64,000 nt of DNA from Typhlomys cinereus. Taxonomy: Eukaryota; Chordata; Mammalia; Rodentia; Platacanthomyidae. Within the stretch, counting starts at the first letter, position 1; the number at the start of each line of letters is the position of its first letter. The notes beneath the pieces are model-generated. The model searched no databases, was not told the origin of the DNA, and saw nothing but the letters and a program-made list of their open reading frames with translations. Made by a program: the position numbers and the translations under genes. Below are positions 31,819-43,772 of the stretch, piece by piece. The stretch covers positions 1-64,000 of the forward strand of contig JALPQD010000930.1 in assembly GCA_023101885.1 (NCBI GenBank). Direction: 5' to 3'.

Positions 31819-32489
31819 GTGAGGGGGCTTTACCCACAGTCTTACTACCTAAGGATTTAACTCAGGATTAGTGGTTTCTGATTCAAATTGAAAATACAAT
31901 AAATGTCAAATAACCAAATTTTCTGCATTGGGGGGGTCAATCATTGGAGAGAGCAGACATTTGGCACATCTAATGAGAAAATCTCTTGCAGGGCAAGCAA
32001 GAATGCCACATTCTAGTCTCACTTCTGCAAATATCACATGGGAACTCAGAGTAGGAGACATTGATTTTCTCAGATTGCTTTAGTTCTCACTCTGATCAAG
32101 GAGAAATACAAATGTGCTTTGCCTTTTACCTGACAGGTGTGTGGGAGATTTGCGTGGCAGGGAAAGCACTGGCTTGTACATGGAGCAGCACCTCAAGCCA
32201 ATCTGAGCTCTGTCCTTTTGTGTGGACTAGCTTAATGGAGGATAAGAGGCATTGATAGTGGGGCTGTTTATCATGCAAGGCAGGCTTTTGCCTACACTGT
32301 GCAGACGAGCTTCCACCTCAGAATCCCTGGGTCTCGACTCTGCCTAAGATTTGCCAACTCGTGACATGAACACCCACTCAAATGTCTGGGAAATGTCTGC
32401 CTTCTCTTTGTTTCCGTCGATTGATTCTTCTCTCTAACCCCCTCATTTGCTGACTGACCCTTGCCATAATCCCTGGAGGAAGGCGACCG

Positions 32490-32529
32490 GCAGAACCAGC
32501 TGGCGTGAACCCACGCCAGCAGAACCAGC
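32490..32529. repeat. GC-rich hairpin flanked by direct repeats
   Basis: Perfect 8-bp inverted repeat 'ctggcgtg-aacc-cacgccag' at 32500-32519, set between two copies of 'gcagaaccagc' (32490-32500 and 32519-32529). No promoter or terminator role is implied in this genome. Confidence 0.85.
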
Positions 32530-32946
32530 CATTCCTCTGTGTGTTCAGGTGACCCTGTTGGCTATAATCTCTCTCCTGAGTGAGTGGTAAGGAGTACGGG
32601 ACACAGCCCTTTTTAGTCATCTTCTTGAGAGTGGATTTTACCTGGCTGCAAGCCCAGGGTTAACTGGAAGGAATAATATTTGGCTCACTACTGAATTTGC
32701 AGAAATAAATGGAATGGATTTCTCAGCGTTTCTGAGATATGTTCTTTGCAGATGAAGTTAATGTCATGAAAAACACCTGCCTATTTTCTGCCTTTAACCT
32801 TGTCTAGGTTTTTTTTTTCCTACCCAGGAATATTTACTTCACCCCATTGCTTCCTCATGCTACTGCATCAGTGCAACCAACTTGCATGACTAATCCTATT
32901 AGATTACTGTGGTCATCACACCTATCTTTCTAGAAATGCATTTCTC

Positions 32947-32986
32947 TGTTTGTTTGTTTGTTTGTTTGTTTGTTTGTTTGTTTTTT
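32947..32986. repeat. (GTTT)n microsatellite
   Basis: Ten GTTT units ending in a T run. Confidence 0.95.
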
Positions 32987-32989
32987 AAA

Positions 32990-33440
32990 TCAGCCTCCAG
33001 TCATTTTTCTCAAGGATCAGCTCATTATCTGTAGGGCATTTGACTTTGACATTGTTGGGTTATCTTCTTTCCAAAGTTGTCCACAGCTGTCTCTGTAGCA
33101 TGGGATTCTTGCCTGTTACACTCCTCTCTTCTTTGATAGCCCCTTTAATTCTGTCGACTACTAAGCAAGGCTTTGTTCTTGACACTTTGCCCATTCGTTC
33201 TCAAAACGAATGCTTCCATCAGGTTAAAATTGTATGAATGTTTAAACTCACATGAAATCCACTCTGTACACCTGCCTCCCTCTGTTCTTCTTGGGTATGC
33301 TCTCTCTCCTTTCTGTTCTTCATTCCATGAAGCAGATTAATTGGGCTTAAAACTTCAAGCCAATCACTTATCTATCGTGGAACTCTGGATTCATGTCAGT
33401 TTTCTCAACCAGATCACCAGATGATGATGTCAATAGTAAA
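32990..33440 (+). mobile_element. Possible L2 LINE relic
   Basis: Pyrimidine-rich text such as 'tttgactttgacattgttgg', 'ctttgatagccccttt' and 'cacctgcctccctctg' resembles the 3' half of L2. It is very old, and strand and limits are uncertain. Confidence 0.35.
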
Positions 33441-33589
33441 TTTTACTTCAATGGATTTAGTGAGCAACACACATATGAAAAGGATTTGATATACTTGGCA
33501 CCATAATACATGCTAAAAGGTTAGTAATGTTATCAGTCATCCTCTACTAATCTGCCTTCTTCATGCTGACTGTGGAAAGGGAAACTAAC

Positions 33590-33820
33590 CTCTTCAATGA
33601 TACATGCATTGACCCATGCTCTAGCAAGTGCCCAAGCACATGTTACAGCAGGCAGACCTAGACGAAATTCAGAGGGCCACACACATCCAAAAAGACATGA
33701 AGGCAGGAGGGAAACCAGGGAAAAAAGTTTTCAATGGGAGAAAGTGTGGGGTGAGAAGAATTTAACTTGTTCACATATATGAAACTGTCAAAAGATAAAA
33801 TTAAAAATACATAAAAATCA
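33590..33820 (+). mobile_element. L1 3'UTR end fragment (older lineage)
   Basis: 'gaaattcagagggccacac', 'ccaaaaagacatgaaggcagg' and 'gttttcaatgggagaaagtg' correspond to the 3' end of the L1 at 61190-61345 in the same order, followed by an A-rich end. Confidence 0.65.
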
Positions 33821-33829
33821 AAATTATTT

Positions 33830-34025
33830 TTAAATTTTATTCTATAATTTTTAACTCTTTGTGCATGTGTCTCCATGCATGTATGATGCAGTTACAGATC
33901 TTCCCTGAATATGTGTGGAGAGTCAGTTCTCTCCTTCTACCTGCAGGTGGGTTCCAGTGATCCAATCCGGCTGTCTGGCATATATAGTTAGCGCTTCCCC
34001 CAGCTGAACCATCTTGCTTGCCTTT
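33830..34025 (-). mobile_element. B3-like SINE, reverse orientation
   Basis: 'ttgtgcatgtgtctccatgcatgt', 'gaatatgtgtggagagtcag', 'gtgggttccagtgatccaa' and 'cagctgaaccatcttgcttgcc' read in the reverse order of rodent B3/B2 SINEs. Confidence 0.65.
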
Positions 34026-34562
34026 AAGATTTTTAAACTAGCATGCAAAGTATTTAATCTCATTATGCCATTTTGATTCTGTCCATTCTCCTTCCTTTTC
34101 TTTTCTCCTATCTTCCTGACTGCCCTTTGTAACCTCCTCTGTAATAACCTATTTCCTTGCTCTGCTTCATTTCTACTCTCTTTTGAAAGATTGCCTGCAG
34201 GAATTTAGAGCTAGACTGTCAGAGCCTCCTGCTGTTTATATCACTTATTAAGCGGCTTCTCCATTCAGAAAGTGTTCCCAGCCTCAATGAATCATATTCA
34301 AATTCTTCACCTAGCCTAGACTCAGTGCCAGCCGATCCACGGCTGCTCAGGGTATCAACTTCCAGTTTGGTCAAATCAATCAACTCCTCTATTCCGGAAG
34401 ATGTGGTGTTATTTCCTACCAGAAAATGTTTTTTAGAATGCAACACCAGTCCTTGGGAGAGGTAGGCAGGTGGGAGATGATAGAGTCCCGTGGATTGGCC
34501 TTCTTTGATGAAGGTAACAAATATCTTAAGCTGATAGATTTTGAGAGAAAGCCTTGGATCTT
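34026..34562. other. Unassigned stretch
   Basis: No gene or repeat recognised between the SINE and the reverse L1. Confidence 0.4.
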
Positions 34563-35086
34563 CTTTTTTTTTTTTTTTCCTTTAACATTTTTTATTATTA
34601 TTTCCGCTCATACAAACTTAATAGGTTCCCTCCCTCCCTCCTCCTCCTTCTGACCCCCCTCACCCCTCCCTCCCCATTCCCCAGTACTTCCTCCCCAATC
34701 CCCGGAGATTCCTTTAATGTGCATGCCAGACTCTCCTCTGGGCCCTCCTCTCCGATGATACAAGGACCCAGTGACATTTCCCTGAACCCTTTCCTGTGTT
34801 CCCCTTAAGCATAGGAACACTACTGTGGCTGTCAATCCCTTGCCTCCAAGGATCTTAGTGCCTTTAGCAAATGCTAGACTTTGTGGGGTCAATAGTGTGT
34901 TGCACATTGCACAGGGCATGCAAATTATGATTGCTTCGGCCTTAACTTGTGTGGAGTATCTTGCAAATCATTGCTCCTTGTGCTCTTACAATCTTACCGC
35001 CCCCTCTTCCGCAAATTTCCCTGAGCTTCAGGATGGGGAGAGATTAGGCTGGCCTAGTTCTAGGTGGGTGATATAGAGTCTCTGAA
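34563..35086 (-). mobile_element. 5'-truncated young L1, reverse orientation
   Basis: A poly(T) run at 34563-34579 (the L1 A tail) is followed by the reverse complement of the same 3'UTR as at 14.7 and 41.2 kb, including the C-rich complement of the G tract at 34625-34710 and 'acttgtgtggagtatcttgca'. The 5' truncation point is at about 35086. No clear TSD was found. Confidence 0.9.
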
Positions 35087-36059
35087 GTTCTTAAGAATGC
35101 AAAGTTTTAGAGAACTATAAAAGTGCAAAGACTGGAAATGACCACTTCATGTCATCGGTTCATGCTAATGGAAAGTGTCATTTAACTGATGGGGCAGCTA
35201 TAGTGTTAGACATGACATAGTTAATGCTACTAGGCTTCTATTTTCCTCTGGTTGTTGTCCACTCTTTCCTGTGTCAAGATAAGGGACTGCCCAGCACACT
35301 TCTCTTTAGAAAGAGAATTCAGTTCCATATTGTATCTCACGAGATACACTGCCAAATCCACACATCGACCATGCAAGGGGTAATTATTAAGCAGCACATA
35401 CTTGTTAAGTCCTGAAATAGTCAAGGCACAGTTGCAGTGCTGTAGGAAACTAAAAGGAAGGATAAAATGTGAACTTCATTCGTGTTTTTGATTTGACAGT
35501 ATTTTCAACTGAGAGAAATGCTTCTACAAAGTTAAATGTGTCAAATACTATTACAAGATTTATATATGTATTTTAAAGCATGCTCTTGCTTCACACTTCC
35601 TTGAGTTTCTTTACCTAGAGTTAAGTTGCTGAGTTGGCTTTCTAAATCATATTTTTGGGCTTTTGGATTCTTGCAAAATGATCAGTTTAGCTCCTTTATT
35701 ATTCAGTCCAGGCCTCTCTCTTCTTGCCTCCCTCTTTTCCTCTTTCTTTTTCTTTCTCTATTTTTTGACAGCACTGGAGAATGATGGGCCTCATGTATCC
35801 TAGGAAAGTCTGCTACCACTGAACTATATCCCAATGCCTTACTTTCTTCTTTTTAAAAATAATTATATCATACTTTTGAATAAAGTAAATATTCAGGCCT
35901 TGTGTCACTGTGCTCATTTAAACATCACAAATTCTTTGTTATAAACTTTCGGTTTAATAGCTAATAATTGTCTTATTTTTTCCAGTGTGAAAAAAATGGT
36001 TGGCAGCTCATATTTTAATTTAAAACTTTCAAAATGCTTCTAAAGATGGCTGAGCACAT
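35087..36059. other. Unassigned stretch with ID-like relic
   Basis: No gene seen. A reverse ID-like SINE lies at 35768-35838. Confidence 0.4.
35768..35838 (-). mobile_element. ID SINE relic, reverse orientation
   Basis: 'gcactggagaatgatgggcct' and 'gtctgctaccactgaactata' are the diverged reverse complement of an ID element. Confidence 0.6.
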
Positions 36060-36515
36060 TAAATGGACTGCTGTTTGGTCCTAATCATGCTTCCACAGTC
36101 AGAAGCCCTTTTGATTCCTGTTGTTATTTTATCGTCTCTGCTGGCAGCTTATTTCCTGAATGGTTATCATCATGGGAAATCCTTTATCTTTCTTCTAAGT
36201 TGGAGCCAGTGTTTTCCCCAATCTTGGTTTACTCATTTTTTTTCTTTGTTGTTGTTGTTATATTTAGGATATCCTTTGTTAGCTTCCTGGGTAGGGGCTG
36301 TCAAGAATACACTTTTGAGAAGCCTATTTTTAGCTCCAAACTTTATTGGAATTTTGGCTAATATAGAACTTTGCTTTAGAAAGCATTGTATGCACATCAA
36401 TAATTTGAAACCTTTGCTTCTTTGCCTTCCAACTTCTCATGTCTTTGCTAGGAATTCCAACAATGTGTGGATGCTACTCTTCTATTGTTGCATTTGGTCT
36501 TTTCTTTGACTTTAT
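36060..36515 (+). mobile_element. Ancient mammalian interspersed repeat, family not assigned
   Basis: The segment around 'tttatctttcttctaagttggagcc', 'ggtttactca', 'tatatttaggatatcctttgttagcttcctg' and 'tggaattttggctaatatagaa' follows a widespread mammalian repeat consensus that I recognise but cannot name. The 148-codon frame here is a by-product of this T-rich repeat. Confidence 0.4.
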
Positions 36516-39224
36516 AGATTTTTACCATCTTAAAACATGTCTAACTTTAACTTGGAATTGCTGGAGATAATTGTATGAATGCAGCTTTCCACATCCACCT
36601 GAGGGAATCCAATGTCAAGTTGTTTCTGAAATACTGAATTGTAATACTGTGTAGACTTCAGTTTTGAAATAATCACAGAAAAATATTCAGGACTCACCCT
36701 GCACTAATTATTTAAGGCACTAATTTCACTCGCCCCACCCTCCACCCCCCAGCTGCCTTAGGTTTGAAATGTGCTGTCCTTTTCCTTGTATCTTATCCCT
36801 TTTCTCAGCACCTTTAGCGCAGAGCTAATCAGACTTTTTGAGAATGTGCATATCTCTACTAATATTTTTTCACCAGTGCTTTATTTCTTTTTATTGTCAA
36901 ATTTAATAAACCTTTAGTGTTCTGAAGACAGGTTTCTATCTTTGTTTATGTGTGTCCAACATCTAAAATATTGTCTAGCAGCTAACACCTAACCTATTTG
37001 CTCATTAAAAGATAAATGACCAATTCATAATTTCATTTCAAAAATCTCTCTTTGGTTTTGAAACTTTTAGGTGGCCATAGCTAGAATTAGAAAAAAAAAA
37101 AAAAAAACCTTCATCATTTAGAAAAGCATGATGAAAGGTTGGGCAAAAGATACAAAGTACTTTTCATTCTTCACAGTCGGGGTGGCACATTAGGCAGGGC
37201 CACCTTCTTTATTTCACTCAGATCTTCATTAGTGTTCTATGGTCTGTGATTTGGGTTTTTATCCAATTTCTCAGTTGCTGTTACGAGTAACGGTGCAGCA
37301 GGTTGGCATTTGCAGCTTGGTGTGGAGTCTCTTGGCTGAAGGAGGTAGCTTTGGTCAGCAACGCTAATGTAAAATTTCCGTGAAACTGCTCTGACTTAGC
37401 ATGTAACCCTTTCATCTGCCCACTTCCCTTGAGATCACAAAATATTTCCTCTTTCAGTCCTTTCCATGTCAGACTAAGACTGGAACACCGATATTTGGAA
37501 AGAAACGTCAAGAAAGTCAAATGTTTACAGACTCTTCTAATTAGACCTTCTTGTCCAGTTGGCATTTGGGAGGTGGGACTTACTAAGATTCATGAACTAT
37601 ACGCTTCTTGGGGTTCTTCCAACATGCTGCATACTCAAAAGAAAACACACATACACAATGGTTTGGGAAATTCTGCAGCCTCAATAACAGTGAATGATTT
37701 AAGAGTTTGACCTTAAAAGGAAAAGATAAATAAACAAGCACCTCAATTTCATCTTTCTGGGATACCAAAATACTTCAAGTCCTCATGCAATGATGCGAAA
37801 TGGGTGTACGGTAGTGATAAGATGGCTGTGAATTGGGTGGATGTTAAAAATTAAACTCATCTGTTAGCAAACCAGACTTTTCATCATTGCTTCATAGGTT
37901 TGTGATTTCAAAACCAAAGCAGACTTTTAAAAGTAGTTAATGACCTTGAATTATTTTGGAACAGCTGGAAATCTTCAGCAGTTACATCAAAGCGATGCCA
38001 TTTCTTTGTGGCAAGAGTCAAGAGGTTTATGTCCCTTGGATTGATGTTAACTTAAATGTTATTTTTTTCCTTAACTCTCTCTCTCTCTCTCTTTCTCTCT
38101 GTCTCTCTCTCACTGTCTTTCTCTTGCTAAGTATCTTTTAAAATAAATCTCTTTATTGCAAATCTAAGAGTTATGAAAAAGCTTCAAATGCCCTCCAGAG
38201 GAGAACTCAAACCCAACAATGCTGACATCTGACTTTGTCCTCAGATTTCTTCCTCAAAAAGATAAGAAGACTGAGGGGAAGGCTTGCCTATTTTTATCCA
38301 TGAAACAAGGTCACTAAATATGTTATGACAGTTGAATCTAAGCCCCATCTTCTAAAACAGGTTCTATATAATATATAAAGTCATCTTTATTTTTTGCCAT
38401 AATTCAAGTGTGACGTGGACTCTGTAACTATTATGTTCCTGGCTGGTTACAAGGGTCTGAATTTTTGGTTGACATTTCTGAAATAAACACAGCTACTGGT
38501 GCACTAGCATTCTGATTTAGAAATCTGACTACATTAGAAGAAAATTAACCTTTCAAAAAGCCACTGTTCTAAGGAATGATTTTAATCAAATGAATTTTAA
38601 ATGTTGTACCTGCATTTAGAATTTTCTGAGATATTGTAACTCCCTAGCGATCTACTCTTTTGAAGGAGGAAAATAACATCAAATAAATCATGTATAAAAT
38701 AACTATGCAAATCATAAGGTGGAAGAGAAATGGAGCTCAGCTTCTTCACCTGAAATGCTTTTTATAGTAACATGAAGTTAGGAATAAAATAAACTTATTC
38801 TATCATAAGAATTTTATCAATATCCAAATAAAAATGTCATGTTCCCTTAATTTCAAGAAAATTACATATTTGTTATTAGAATCTTCCATGATATTCTTAT
38901 TTACTATTTATTTTCTATTTGACAGGAACTTATACCATATTAAACACAAACACGTAAGGTGAGACTAGGGAGATCCTACAGAAGAGAACTATACTATCAC
39001 ACCCAGCAGACTTAAAATATTGAGTAACTTACATACATTTGAAAAGATTTAAGTGAAAATATAACCCTCATGATATTTAGTCTATGAGTTCAAATATACA
39101 GTGTGTACTTTTTACTTCTATTTTTACTTCTTGATCAGCTCAAGGATCTCATCAGTTTGTAGAAATTCATTTCTGGAATTCTTGGGACTCCTTCTCACTT
39201 TGTAATCAGGTCAAGAGGTTGATG
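36516..39224. other. Long stretch without assigned gene or repeat
   Basis: About 2.7 kb. Holds a 17-base A run (37091-37107) and a CT microsatellite (38074-38125). The segment at 38390-38680 is AT-rich with homeodomain-type TAAT cores and no repeat text. Frames at 37281-37710 on both strands show no recognisable features. Confidence 0.4.
38074..38125. repeat. (CT)n microsatellite
   Basis: Imperfect CT run with TT and GT interruptions. Confidence 0.9.
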
Positions 39225-39995
39225 CCAATAATGTGTTGAATTGTTTACTTACAAAAGATGTTAAAATCCTCCCATGCAGTAGCCATCAGTAGAAACAGGT
39301 CACTGCAGATATAATTAAGATGAAGTTATAATGGATGAGCATGGGACTTGAATTTACACAAAAACAATCATGGTTTGGATATAAGTTGTCTCTCACAGTC
39401 TCATGTGAATTCTTAGCTATTGTCAGTGTTTGAGAAGGTCATAGCACCTTTGTGAGGTAGAGCCTTCCAGAGGAATGCACATTACAGAGGATGGGCCATG
39501 AGGTTGGATAGTTTAGTCCTGCTTCTGCTAGGAGTCTGCTCTAACAGTCTGCAATCTGCTACTTCAACCTCCATGATGGACATGACTTAAGCTACCTCTA
39601 GCTTCTTCCAGCCAACCATGCCTTTTCTATCATAAAACACTCCTCTCTGGAACCATAAGCCAAATAAACCTCCCTCTCCTCCTTTAAATTGCTTCAATTT
39701 GAGTGGTCTCTCACAGCAGCAGAAAGAGTAACTGCTATAAAGACTAAAGTCATGTGATGATGGGAGCAGAGACAACAGTGATTTGTCTGCAAACCAAGGA
39801 GTACCAAGAAACTGCAAATATTACTAGCAGCTAGAAGACCTAAGGGAAGAATCCTTCTTTCAAGATGGAGAGAGACTTGGCTCTGGAGAAACCCTGATCT
39901 CACACTTTTAATCTTAAAGTTGCAAGACAAGAGTCATTGTTCTAAGGCAGTTTGTGGTTCTTTAAAATGTCAACCCTAGGAAACTAACACAGACC
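39225..39995 (+). mobile_element. MLT1 LTR split by another LTR
   Basis: The left part (39225-39370: 'gatgttaaaatcctcccatgcagtag', 'aattaagatgaagtta') and right part (39745-39995: 'aactgcaaatattactagcagc', 'ctctggagaaaccctgatctc', 'gcagtttgtggttctttaaaatg', 'ggaaactaacacag') are the two halves of one MLT1 LTR. The middle is a separate element. Confidence 0.7.
39371..39744 (+). mobile_element. Younger MaLR-type LTR nested in MLT1
   Basis: Starts 'tggtttggatataagttgtc' and ends with the MaLR-style 'ataagccaaataaacctccctc... agcagaaagagtaactgct'. It sits between two halves of an MLT1 LTR, so it inserted later. Confidence 0.65.
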
Positions 39996-40849
39996 TCAAG
40001 CTACACAAGGATCCTGTGGGTGGTGTGCTTCTGGTCTTAGGTCTTTTGGCTACACAGATGATGTTGAGCAGATCAAGATTTCTGCTCATGTCTGGCGATT
40101 CATATTATTTGATACTGTTTTGTCTTAGGTACTTTTTTAAACGTAGAAGCCCATGTCTGATGTCTTTGTTTGGAATCTCCAGTAGCTACCTGTAAGGCTT
40201 TGACATTTTTGCATTTCTACAGAAGAGGCTAACATCTTACTTCCTTATCCCAGGGAATATTTTTAACATTTTGGGGAATAACCTCTTTTTTCTGTTTGCT
40301 TTTCCAAATTACTGTTTCTTCTGGCAATATTTATGTCCCCTTTTACCTTTTCATCAAGTCTTAGACATTCTCTTAGGCATGTACTTTTGGAAAATAGCCA
40401 GAGAGGCATTGTTCTTTGCTTCCTACCCCTGAGGAAACAAAGCCACAATCATGGAAGAAGGTAAACTGAGAAAGAAAGGATAGAAAATACTAGGAAAGGC
40501 ATGTTAAGTATTGAAAAGACTATTAGTCATAATTGAAATGATAAGAAGTCTACAGTAAATTTTCCAATGTGTTTTTAAATGATCCTCAAGAATCTATCTA
40601 TGCATATATATACATATATTTATATATTTATATGTGTATGTGTGTGTTTGTGTGTGTGTATTTTACAGATGATCAAAGAAAGAATATATTGACTTTTAAG
40701 ATAAGCAGAGCAATCCAGTACAACAAATGAAGAGCCAGAGAGCCAATTATTTTGGCTTCGTAAGTCAGTGATTCCACAGTTAGCTCTCTTGAAAATGGTA
40801 CCGCCAACCTTCATTCTTGGAAATTGCTGTCTGGATAAGATTAAGAAAT
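39996..40849. other. Unassigned stretch
   Basis: No gene seen. A TA/TG-rich short tract lies at 40600-40660. Confidence 0.4.
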
Positions 40850-40945
40850 GACATAGTAGCTCACACCAAAATCCTACAACTTGGTATATGAATCTAGGAG
40901 GATCAAGAGTTCAAGATCATCCTCAGATACATAGAGAATTTGAAA
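40850..40945 (+). mobile_element. Divergent B1 SINE
   Basis: 'agtagctcacaccaaaatcctac', 'ctaggaggatcaagagttcaag' and 'atacatagagaatttg' follow B1 order, ending in an A-rich tail. Confidence 0.65.
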
Positions 40946-40964
40946 AAGAAAAAAAAATTCTTGG

Positions 40965-41810
40965 GGGTATGAACTCACCAGAAAGGGAGGGCATATAGTC
41001 CAGCAGATTAAAAAGTAACCATTTTGCAAATGGGTGATTGACCCCTCCCATTGCCAAATGCCATATGACCCTGTGATTCCACTTTGGGGTATAAGTATTA
41101 CATCTACCCTTGAATGTGCTCTTATAATAAGACTCCAGTTTTAACAGCTTTTTGTCTCTGGCCAGGGGGTGACATACAGTGCCCATCATGATGGAGTGAA
41201 GGGCATTGCAGGAGCAACAAAACTGCAAAAGAAAATCAACAAACCACTATCCAGAACTTCAGAGACTCTATATCAACCACCTAGAACTAGGCCAGACTAA
41301 TCTCTCCCCATCCTGAAGCTCAGGGACATTTGCGGAAGAGGGGGCGGTAAGAGTGTAAGAGCAAAAGGATGGGAGGAGCAATGATTTGCAAGATACTCCA
41401 CACAAGTTAGGGCCGAAGCAATCATAATTGGACATTGCATGCCCGGCGCAATGTCCAACACACTACTGACCTCACAAAGTCTAGCATCTGCTAAAGGCAC
41501 CAAGATCCTTGGAGGCAAGGGATTGATAGCCACAGTAGTGTTCCTATGCTTAAGGGGAACACAGGAAATGGTTCAGGTAAATGCCACTGGGTCCTTGTAC
41601 ATCATCAGAGAGGAGGGCCCAGAGGAGAGTCAGGCATGCACAAGAAAGGACTCTGGGAATTGGGGTGGGAGGCACGAGGGGATAGGGAGGGAGGGGTGAG
41701 GGGAGGGGGAGCAGGGGGTTTGGGGGGAGGAGGAGGGAGGGAGGGAACTGGTGTACCTATTAAGTTTGTATGAGTTGAAATAATAATAAAAAATGTATTA
41801 TAAAAAATTC
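40965..41810 (+). mobile_element. Young-lineage L1 3' end
   Basis: L1 ORF2-end text ('gccatatgaccctgtgattcc') is followed from about 41165 by the same 3'UTR as at 14.7 kb: 'gggcattgcaggagcaac', 'agagactctatatcaaccacc', 'agggggcggtaag', 'caagatactccacacaagtt', then a G-rich tract at 41655-41750 and an A-rich tail. Part of ORF2's C-terminus appears deleted relative to the 14.7-kb copy. Confidence 0.85.
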
Positions 41811-42000
41811 TCAGTTGATTTTGATCAATCTGAAGAAACACTGATAAGTGAAATTAATCTGAGCAGTGATTATTAATGTATATATTCAAATCAACACATA
41901 TACTCATTGTATTTTGTGATTCAAATAGCCACTGCCCCAGCAGAATTAGCTTAATAGGTTATATTTGCAAATATTTTGTTTTATTTTTAATCATATTTTT

Positions 42001-42077
42001 CCAGTACTGGGGATTATACCTAGGGTATCACTCATGAAAGGGAGGTTATCTACCAATGAACTGCAGTTCCAGCCCCA
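42001..42077 (-). mobile_element. ID SINE, reverse orientation
   Basis: 'ccagtactggggattatacctaggg', 'ttatctaccaatgaactgcagttccagcccc' is the reverse complement of an ID element. Confidence 0.8.
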
Positions 42078-42447
42078 ATATTCTATTTTATATTTAAATT
42101 CACAATTAGAATTTAAATGAACTTTTTTAGTTTCTTGTATATAAATCTTCATTACTGTCACATCAGGTAGGAAGGATTTCTTGATATTTGATTAAAGAAG
42201 AAAAGTGAGCTTGTTTCTAAAGGACACCAAATGTTAATGACTAAGTCATCTCTAAATATTCTTTTGCAGAGTAAGTTTAGATATGCACTTCCTACTACTC
42301 CATGCCTTCAAGTGCCCGTGTTGTCTTCAACTGATCCTGTTTAGTCCTCATAATTTAATGTAATTAGTATCTTTGAAGCTAATATTCTAAATTAACTATG
42401 CCATTTACAAGTTAAAAGGCTCATTTTCTCTGGAGAATTGATTTTAT
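42078..42447. other. Unassigned stretch
   Basis: No gene or repeat recognised between the ID element and the SINE at 42461. Confidence 0.45.
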
Positions 42448-42460
42448 AAAGTATTTATTT

Positions 42461-42739
42461 GTGGCTGGAGAGGTGGCTCAGGGGTTAAGCCTCTGCCTTG
42501 CAGGCGGAAGGTCCTGAGTTTGGATCCTAGACCCCATGTATAGATGCTGGGCGGAAGCGGGGGGCAGCCTGCGTTTCTGGTCCTGGTAGGACAGGAGCCT
42601 GTGAATCCCGGGGCAGAGTAAACAAGGAGGAGGTAGAGGCATCCATGGTGGTTCCTGAATTCGTCTGTGGTTCTACATACATACATACACACACACATAC
42701 TCACACATGCACAATTGAATAAATGAAAAAAAGTTTTAA
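42461..42739 (+). mobile_element. tRNA-derived SINE (young family, copy 2) with 13-bp TSDs
   Basis: Nearly identical in structure to 1794-2080: 'ggctggagaggtggctcagg' head, 'ggtcctgagtttggatcc' B box, a 'gggcagcctgcgtttctgg' body and an 'aattgaataaatgaaaaa' tail. Exact TSDs 'aaagtatttattt' lie at 42448-42460 and 42740-42752. It landed in the TTTA-rich tail of another SINE (42753-42940). Confidence 0.95.
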
Positions 42740-42752
42740 AAAGTATTTATTT

Positions 42753-42940
42753 ATTTATTTACTTATTTATTTATTTATGAAAGAGAAAGAACTTACATAT
42801 GTATGCCATGGTGCACTGGTAGAGATCAGAAGACAACTTCCAGAAACAAATTTTCCCTTTCTACCATGTGGATTTCTAGAGATCCAACTCAGGTTGCCAG
42901 GCTTAGAGCAGGCACCTTACCTACTAAGCTATTTTAAAAA
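42753..42940 (-). mobile_element. B3-like SINE, reverse orientation
   Basis: A TTTA-rich tail complement, then 'atatgtatgccatggtgcactgg', 'catgtggatttctagagatccaac' and 'gcaccttacctactaagct' in reverse B3 order. Confidence 0.65.
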
Positions 42941-43369
42941 TATATTACAAGGAGCCAATCCATATCAGGAAGCATTGCAAACAGACACTTGTAAGTGAGA
43001 GAAATATATCCACCATACCTAGCCTTTTCCCATTCTTGGTTGAGATGCCGTGCCAGGATACAACTCAGGTGGATGCTTAACTGTATTGTCTGCTAATCTC
43101 TGAACAGTTGATCCTGGAGATTGAGTAAATCACAAATGAAATCTCTAGAGATGCTGAAATTTATTGGATAGGTTCAGTTAAAACAGTGATATTCACAGTA
43201 AGAAAAGTCTGACAAGAAGATGCTGTCTAGTTAATTGCACAGCAGGAATGGATTGAACCAAATGCAGGGCACAGACAGGAAACCCTAGTGCTGGGGCAGC
43301 TTTCAGGAAGAAAAAGAAAGAAATGACAACCAATAGTGTTTTATCTCTTGTTTAAAGTTTTGGTGTACT
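42941..43369. other. Unassigned stretch
   Basis: No gene or repeat recognised. Confidence 0.4.
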
Positions 43370-43772
43370 GGTTACTCTTTTCTGTTTCTATGAGGGAGCA
43401 TTCAAAGTCCAACAACTTTATTCAGTTTACGGTTCCAGAGGAGAGAAACAGTCTTTCATGGAAGAGGCAACATGGCTGGTGGCTGAAGCTGGAGGAAGGC
43501 TAAGTCACTGCAAACATCCTGGAGGCTCAGTAGGCCAGTGAGTGATGGCTGAAGACTGGAGGATTCCTGGAGAATTGGAGCCTCTCTTCAAAGTCTTCTG
43601 TTCTATGGTTCCTTTTATCTTATCTGCTACAAGAAGGTTCCAATCAGATCCAGGGCTGGTCTTTATGTTGTGAATGTATTGATTTGGATCATCTCTTCAG
43701 ATAGTCTGACAGCTGATCTTAGTTAATGCCAGGAGTGGTCAAGTTGACACCCAGGATTAACTATCACAAGTG
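43370..43772 (-). mobile_element. ERVL/MaLR-like LTR, reverse orientation
   Basis: The right end, reverse-complemented, reads 'tcaacttgaccactcctgg', 'ttaactaagatcagctg' and 'aaagaccagccctggatc', matching 5990-6075. The left end 'ggttactcttttctgtttctatgagg' marks the LTR terminus. No internal region is attached. Confidence 0.65.

Larger units (their letters stand above)
29336..32940. other. Long repeat-poor stretch, no gene recognised
   Basis: About 3.6 kb with no strong repeat assignment except a tiny L1 tail at 29771-29812 and a faint ID-like piece near 30800-30840. It contains the exon candidate at 31762 and a GC-rich hairpin at 32500. Forward frames at 30164-30361 and 30622-30870 lack recognisable protein features. 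Confidence 0.4.

Noticed and set aside
36063..36509. 148-codon hydrophobic forward frame
   Set aside because: T-rich ancient repeat text; hydrophobicity follows from base composition, and there are no family motifs.
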